From Prevotella sp. (lineage in GTDB: Bacteria; Bacteroidota; Bacteroidia; Bacteroidales; Bacteroidaceae), in NCBI GenBank assembly GCA_021204605.1, contig JAJPZD010000138.1, forward strand, positions 1 to 6,956: a stretch of 6,956 nt of DNA, given 5' to 3'. Shown piece after piece: positions 1 to 3,796 of the stretch (position 1 is the first letter of the stretch; each line of letters opens with the position of its first letter). Under the pieces are notes generated by a model, which ran no database searches, was not told the origin of the DNA, and was given only the letters and a program-made list of their open reading frames with translations. Made by a program: the position numbers and the translations under genes.

Positions 1-209
1 ACCTTGCCCTTGTCGTCGATCCAAGGAACGCGGAAAGTGATAATCCTTTCAGGTTCCACCAATCTTTCGATAAGGCTTGCTTTTTCGAATTCAGGATGAC
101 TGTTATAAACATCCTTTATAGATACCAGTACCTCTTTAACAGCTTGGAGATACTCCAACTCGCCCGGGTGCTTACTTTGCAACCCCTGCATTATTTTCTC
201 AACTTCCAT
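1..209 (-). CDS. gdhA: NADP-type glutamate dehydrogenase, N-terminal part (cut by window edge)
   Basis: This is the first 69 codons of a gene that runs off the left edge of the window. It starts at the ATG at 209-207. The product would catalyse reductive amination of 2-oxoglutarate with ammonium and NAD(P)H to give glutamate, in the cytoplasm, as an ammonium-assimilation enzyme. The call rests on the N-terminal helical segment typical of hexameric bacterial GdhA: a KHPGELEYLQAVKEVL stretch, then HPEFEKASLIERLVEPER, then ITFRVPWIDDKGK. The last two match the conserved 'LLERLVEPERVIQFRVVWVDD' region of E. coli GdhA. The catalytic lysine and nucleotide-binding domain lie outside the window, so cofactor preference and integrity cannot be judged. 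A Bacteroidetes-type promoter lies about 50 bases upstream, so the gene is probably transcribed independently of the galactosidase gene behind it. Family assignment is firm; the rest is family knowledge. Confidence 0.93.
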   Translation of the reverse strand, partial: MEVEKIMQGLQSKHPGELEYLQAVKEVLVSIKDVYNSHPEFEKASLIERLVEPERIITFRVPWIDDKGK

Positions 210-232
210 AATTTGTAAGTTTAAAAGGTTTA

Positions 233-245
233 TGACATAATGTCA
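233..245. promoter_or_regulatory. 13-bp palindrome in the gdhA leader, possible operator
   Basis: TGACAT and ATGTCA form a perfect inverted repeat of 6-bp arms around a single base. It lies about 12 bases downstream of the gdhA -7 box and 24 bases before the start codon, roughly at +5 to +17 of the expected transcript. That is where a dimeric repressor could block transcription. The half-sites loosely resemble those bound by CRP/FNR-family regulators, but no binder can be named. As an RNA hairpin it would be too short in the loop to be stable, so a protein-binding site is the more likely role if it has one. Confidence 0.35.
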
Positions 246-256
246 AATTACTGGTA

Positions 257-288
257 CAAATATAACATTTTGAGTGTTATCGGCCAAA
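257..288 (-). promoter_or_regulatory. Promoter of gdhA, Bacteroidetes -33/-7 type
   Basis: Read on the minus strand, a TTTG (285-288) is followed after exactly 20 bases by TATATTTG (257-264), a full match to the TAnnTTTG -7 consensus of the Bacteroidetes primary sigma factor. Transcription should start near 250, leaving an untranslated leader of about 40 bases before the gdhA ATG. The motif match is direct; its use is inferred. Confidence 0.8.
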
Positions 289-312
289 GAATTTCACTTG
301 TTTTTGAGGCTG

Positions 313-334
313 TTTGCTTTCTTTTTGCTTTCTT
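313..334. repeat. Two tandem copies of an 11-base pyrimidine-rich unit
   Basis: TTTGCTTTCTT occurs twice in direct succession, at 313-323 and 324-334. The pair lies 25 bases upstream of the gdhA -33 element, between gdhA and the galactosidase gene. On the gdhA coding strand it is a purine-rich A/G tract. It may only be low-complexity upstream sequence; no function is visible. Confidence 0.5.
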
Positions 335-366
335 TGAACAATATTTAACCTTAATGACAAAGAGGG

Positions 367-412
367 GGAACATGAAACATGACATAGTAAAGCCACTGTC
401 CGCTGATGTTCC
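367..412 (-). repeat. Inverted repeat just after the beta-galactosidase stop codon
   Basis: GGAACAT (367-373) and ATGTTCC (406-412) are perfect 7-bp inverted arms around 32 bases, with a nested 4-bp pair (GACA 381-384, TGTC 397-400). The element begins 6 bases after the galactosidase stop on the minus strand. A transcript from that gene could fold here and be terminated or stabilised, but the loop is long and no run of T follows. I regard it as a weak candidate for a 3'-end structure. The rest of 210-418 holds the gdhA promoter, its palindrome and the short tandem repeat, and no gene that I can see. Confidence 0.3.
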
Positions 413-418
413 GTGAAC

Positions 419-3400
419 TTAAATGCCGCAGGGCAAAATTCTGAATGTCATAGTCTTGTTGCCATAGCCAATACGATATTGAGGCAAAGTAACAGCATTT
501 ATATCCCAGCTGTTCACACCACCAAGACCATAGTGTTCAGCGTCAATGTTCAAATTAGTATATTTTGACTTAGGCACTTCGGGCGAATGGTGTTGCTCCT
601 TAGTGTCGCCATCATCAAGGTCAGCGATGTTGTAATGCAAGGCAGAGGCTGAGACAGGAGCGAGGGGAACAATGGTGATGCCCTCACCCTGCGAGTCAGT
701 TTGTTGCCACTGACGGATGTCAGATTTCAAACCAGACTCCTGTGGTCGGATATAAGGGAAGAACTGTTCATCGGCAGTAGCGTTGTAGATACCAATCAAT
801 TGCGACTGTTTTCTGTCGGCATAGTTTTCTATCGGACCTCTGCCGTAATAGCTGCTATTGTCCATATCGTAAGGCAGTTGCATGACAACGCCAAAACGGA
901 ACATATCAGCCACGTGCGCCGTGTCGCTTGTGAGCAACTGTTGAGAGAACTCGATGCTGCCGTCGGGAGAGAGACTATATTTCATAGTCAGGGAGGCAAA
1001 CACCTCCGGCAAGTCATAGACAGCCGTTACAGAGGAAGACTTACTGTTGACATCGAGAGAAGAGAGCTTAATGGTAGGGTTTCTCCACACCTTATAATCC
1101 ACGTTAATGCCAGCCCCCATATCATTGTCGGTAACGGCACGCCAGAAATTAGGTAAGAGTGAGCCGCCGGGGGCGAGGATATCCTTGCCGTTTACGGAGT
1201 ATTGCGACAGGAGACCAGAGTTGCGGTCGAATGAGATTACCACATTAGGATTACAGAATGTTACAGTTTCGTCTTTGTCAACACATTTCAGGTGTTTCAA
1301 TTTAGCCGTATTAGGAGAGAGTTGAGCATAGTGCTTTTCGAAGTCGAGCGGCAGAATAATCATCTGTCGGTAAGCGATGGTGTCGCCCACATTCCTCAGA
1401 GGTTGTTGTTTAGTAAGGATAAAGAAAACATTCAACACCAATTCATCAGCCGAAATACTGTCGTTGTTGATATTATAAGGCAGAGTAAAGAACTTAGTCT
1501 GTTGCGGTTCAACATCAAGGTTTTCGATTGTACCACTATTAACAATAATATTCCCGTCAGCAATCAGCTGCCATTCGAGTTTGCAGTAGTTTAAATTTTT
1601 GAAGAAATTCTCATTTTTTATGGAGATTTTCCCATTGTCAAGGTCAACCGGTTCAGTCCAGATGTTCTGGTAGAAATAAGCGATTTCGGAAGCCTGCGGA
1701 CTGATAATGCGGTCGGGGTTAACTAAGCCGTTGCAGTTGAAATTGTTATCAGAAGGGTCTGAAGGGTCATAGTCGCCGCCATATTTGTATATTTCAACCC
1801 CATTGACATTTTTGCCCCTAAGCGCCTGGTCCACGAAGTCCCAGATGAATCCGCCCTGGTAAGAAGGGTAAGCACGTATAATCTCCCAGTATTCTGCGAA
1901 GCCTCCGGAGCTATTCCCCATGGCGTGAGAGTACTCACACTGAATCAAAGGTCGTTGGTCTTCGGGTTTGTCGCTTTCAAGATATTCAATGCAGCCGGAG
2001 TGGTCGAGGTACATAGGGCAGAAGATATCCGTGTTTTCCTCTTTGCGCGCCGTATGATACTGCACTGGTCGGCTGCCGTCAAAGAATTTAATCCATTTGT
2101 AAGCGTTTTTGAAGTTGTCGCTGTTGGCAGTTTCGTTGCCGAGCGACCACACGATGATACTTGGGTGGTTGAAGAGGAGAGCGACATTATGCTGGTTACG
2201 TTGCATTATCTGGTTGGCGAACATAGGCAGTTTGGCGAGCGAGTTTTCCCCATATCTGAAGCCATGTCCTTCCATGTTAGCCTCCGCGACCAAATAGAAG
2301 CCATATTGGTCGCAGAGGTCATACCAAAGAGGGTCGTCAGGATAATGACTTGTTCTCACGGCGTTAATGTTAAGCCGTTTCATTATCTGGAGGTCTTGAA
2401 TCATGCGTTCAGGGCTTACGAAGTAGCCGTTGTCAGGGTCCATTTCATGTCTGTTCACCCCTTTGATGAGGATTGGTTTGCCGTTAACGAGGAGTTGTTT
2501 GTCCACGATTTCCACTTTTCTGAAGCCCACCTTGAGCGGTATTACCTCAATGAGGTTGCTGTCTTTGTAAACGGAGCATAGCAGTGTATATAAATAAGGT
2601 GTCTCATCGGACCACTTATTGGGGTTGTCGATTTGGAAAGAAGAAGTCATGTCGTTGCAGCCCACCAGTTGAGTTTGCAGCACCGTATTGTTATCCGCAT
2701 CCAGTAGGCGCAAAGAGACGTCAACGTCGCCCACCGCTTTCATGTCGATTTTGAGCGAGCCATTCATGTAAAGGCTGTCGAGGTCGGGAGTTACCTTTAT
2801 ATCCTCGATATGGCAGTCGGTATTACGGCAGAAGAGGAAGCAATGTCTTCCCACGCCGGAAAGTCGCCAGAAATCCTGGTCTTCGCAGTAGCTGCCGTCG
2901 CACCAGCGGAACGTTTGGAAAGCGATGAGGTTGTTGCCCGGGTGCACGAAATCAGTGATGTCAAACTCGGCAGCCACCTTGCTATCCTCCGCATATCCCA
3001 CGAAAGCGCCGTTCACCCAAAGATATATATTAGACGTTACCGAGCCGAAGTGAGCGATTACGGAGCGTCCCTGCCAGTTGTCGGGGATAGATAAGTTGCG
3101 TCGGTAAGAGCCGACATGATTTTTCTGTGTAGGTGGGTAAGGAGGGTTAGTAGTATATTGTCCATGCCATGCGAAGCCGCTGTTGACATAAACCGGGGAG
3201 CCATAGCCATTAAGTTCCCAGATACCAGGCACAGGGATTGTCCCCCAAGAAGAATCATCATATTCAGGAGAGAAGAAATCAGAAGGACGTTTATCAGGAG
3301 TCTCCACCCAGTTGAATTTCCATAAGCCGTCGAGAGAGAGAAAATTGTCAGATTTCTCCTTGTTTCCCCCCAATGCTTTCTGAGTGCTTTCGTAGGCGAA

Positions 3401-3580
3401 GAAGTCAGTATGCAAAGGAAACCTGTTTATCTCGTTGACCTCCAAGTCGTGCCATTCGTTCATAGTAGGCAAAGACGGTACAGGTATAGAGTCAGAGTCT
3501 TGTGCAAGCGATGAGCCTCCAATGAGAGAGCCAGTAACAAGAAGGCAGGCAGAGGAAAAAAGCCGGATTATGTAGTTCAT
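419..3580 (-). CDS. lacZ: Exported GH2 beta-galactosidase, LacZ type
   Basis: The predicted product is a 1053-residue glycoside hydrolase (E. coli LacZ has 1024) that would cleave terminal beta-galactosides by a retaining mechanism. Residues 1-26 form a signal peptide: Arg6, a hydrophobic core, and SLA before Gln27. There is no lipobox, so a periplasmic or secreted location is expected. The sugar-binding jelly roll covers about 80-255, including VNGAFVGYAEDSK and EDQDFWRLSG (about 233-242). An Ig-like domain follows to about 365. The TIM barrel has RTSHYP at 409-414 and Glu437/His439 as likely metal ligands. Glu483 in WSLGNET is the expected acid/base, and Glu549 in CEYSHAMGNS the expected nucleophile. 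The Bgal_small_N domain spans about 780-1050, with GRGPIENYADR and a GLGGVNSW motif. The start is the ATG at 3580. The frame stays open to a TTG at 3628, but that TTG lies in the -7 box. A cysteine cluster at 227-256 is unusual. No SusC/SusD or regulator gene is adjacent, so the polysaccharide target is unknown. Specificity for galactose is inferred from similarity to the family. Confidence 0.93.
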   Translation of the reverse strand: MNYIIRLFSSACLLVTGSLIGGSSLAQDSDSIPVPSLPTMNEWHDLEVNEINRFPLHTDFFAYESTQKALGGNKEKSDNFLSLDGLWKFNWVETPDKRPSDFFSPEYDDSSWGTIPVPGIWELNGYGSPVYVNSGFAWHGQYTTNPPYPPTQKNHVGSYRRNLSIPDNWQGRSVIAHFGSVTSNIYLWVNGAFVGYAEDSKVAAEFDITDFVHPGNNLIAFQTFRWCDGSYCEDQDFWRLSGVGRHCFLFCRNTDCHIEDIKVTPDLDSLYMNGSLKIDMKAVGDVDVSLRLLDADNNTVLQTQLVGCNDMTSSFQIDNPNKWSDETPYLYTLLCSVYKDSNLIEVIPLKVGFRKVEIVDKQLLVNGKPILIKGVNRHEMDPDNGYFVSPERMIQDLQIMKRLNINAVRTSHYPDDPLWYDLCDQYGFYLVAEANMEGHGFRYGENSLAKLPMFANQIMQRNQHNVALLFNHPSIIVWSLGNETANSDNFKNAYKWIKFFDGSRPVQYHTARKEENTDIFCPMYLDHSGCIEYLESDKPEDQRPLIQCEYSHAMGNSSGGFAEYWEIIRAYPSYQGGFIWDFVDQALRGKNVNGVEIYKYGGDYDPSDPSDNNFNCNGLVNPDRIISPQASEIAYFYQNIWTEPVDLDNGKISIKNENFFKNLNYCKLEWQLIADGNIIVNSGTIENLDVEPQQTKFFTLPYNINNDSISADELVLNVFFILTKQQPLRNVGDTIAYRQMIILPLDFEKHYAQLSPNTAKLKHLKCVDKDETVTFCNPNVVISFDRNSGLLSQYSVNGKDILAPGGSLLPNFWRAVTDNDMGAGINVDYKVWRNPTIKLSSLDVNSKSSSVTAVYDLPEVFASLTMKYSLSPDGSIEFSQQLLTSDTAHVADMFRFGVVMQLPYDMDNSSYYGRGPIENYADRKQSQLIGIYNATADEQFFPYIRPQESGLKSDIRQWQQTDSQGEGITIVPLAPVSASALHYNIADLDDGDTKEQHHSPEVPKSKYTNLNIDAEHYGLGGVNSWDINAVTLPQYRIGYGNKTMTFRILPCGI
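3503..3580 (-). other. Signal peptide of the beta-galactosidase
   Basis: Counting from the ATG at 3580, residues 1-26 show a short N-region with Arg6, a hydrophobic stretch from Leu7 to Ile20, and a small-residue cleavage site SLA|Q after Ala26. The acidic DSDS stretch follows at once. Cys12 lies inside the hydrophobic core without a lipobox (it is preceded by FSSA), so signal peptidase I rather than lipoprotein processing is expected. The export prediction is from inspection only. Confidence 0.75.
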
Positions 3581-3625
3581 GCGTAAAAGGATTAAGAAAT
3601 GAAGTATAAAAAACAGTAATTTATG

Positions 3626-3657
3626 CAAATTTAAGCAATTAGGGAATACGTTGCAAG
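3626..3657 (-). promoter_or_regulatory. Promoter of the beta-galactosidase gene
   Basis: On the minus strand CTTG (3654-3657) stands 20 bases upstream of TAAATTTG (3626-3633), which fits the Bacteroidetes -7 consensus TAnnTTTG fully. The -33 element matches three of four bases. Transcription should begin near 3619, giving a leader of about 40 bases to the ATG at 3580. The leader is AT-rich with no strong Shine-Dalgarno site, as is usual in this phylum. The promoter decides the gene start, because the in-frame TTG at 3628-3626 is part of the -7 box. Confidence 0.75.
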
Positions 3658-3687
3658 AAAAGGCAGATAATTCTCTATAAATTTAAG
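3627..3687. repeat. Direct repeat AAATTTAAG in the divergent intergenic region
   Basis: AAATTTAAG occurs at 3627-3635, overlapping the galactosidase -7 box, and again at 3679-3687, 52 bases further on and between the two divergent promoters. The spacing is close to five helical turns. The unit is AT-rich and short, so chance is a real possibility in such a background. It could also be a pair of regulator sites. No larger palindrome is visible between the two promoters. Confidence 0.3.
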
Positions 3688-3732
3688 AATAATTGTGAAG
3701 GAGGAAGAAAAAGCAATAAGGATATGAAAATC

Positions 3733-3763
3733 GTTGAGAATACGAGTTTTTTATATATCTTTG
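3733..3763 (+). promoter_or_regulatory. Promoter of the receiver/ATP-grasp gene
   Basis: GTTG (3733-3736) is followed after 19 bases by TATCTTTG (3756-3763), a full match to the Bacteroidetes TAnnTTTG -7 box. Transcription should start near 3770, about 27 bases before the ATG at 3797. The TTG that opens the longest reading frame (3734-3736) is the core of the -33 element and cannot be in the mRNA if this promoter is used. Confidence 0.78.
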
Positions 3764-3796
3764 CAGCATATAGGAATCCATAAAGACCATAAATAT

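Noticed and set aside
701..1594. Three overlapping plus-strand frames of 72-151 codons antisense to the galactosidase C-terminal part
   Set aside because: They overlap one another and a conserved domain on the other strand, and show no recognisable protein features.
1925..2581. Open frame of 218 codons on the plus strand, antisense to the galactosidase gene
   Set aside because: It lies wholly inside the catalytic part of a well-supported gene, its translation resembles no family I know, and no promoter of the local type precedes it. It is a shadow of the coding strand's codon pattern.
3724..3780. Short 18-codon frame with AAGGAGG upstream in the divergent intergenic region
   Set aside because: It lies across the -33/-7 promoter of the downstream gene, so that promoter would not transcribe it. 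The AAGGAGG (3698-3704) is too far from the ATG, and Bacteroidetes genes rarely depend on such sites.
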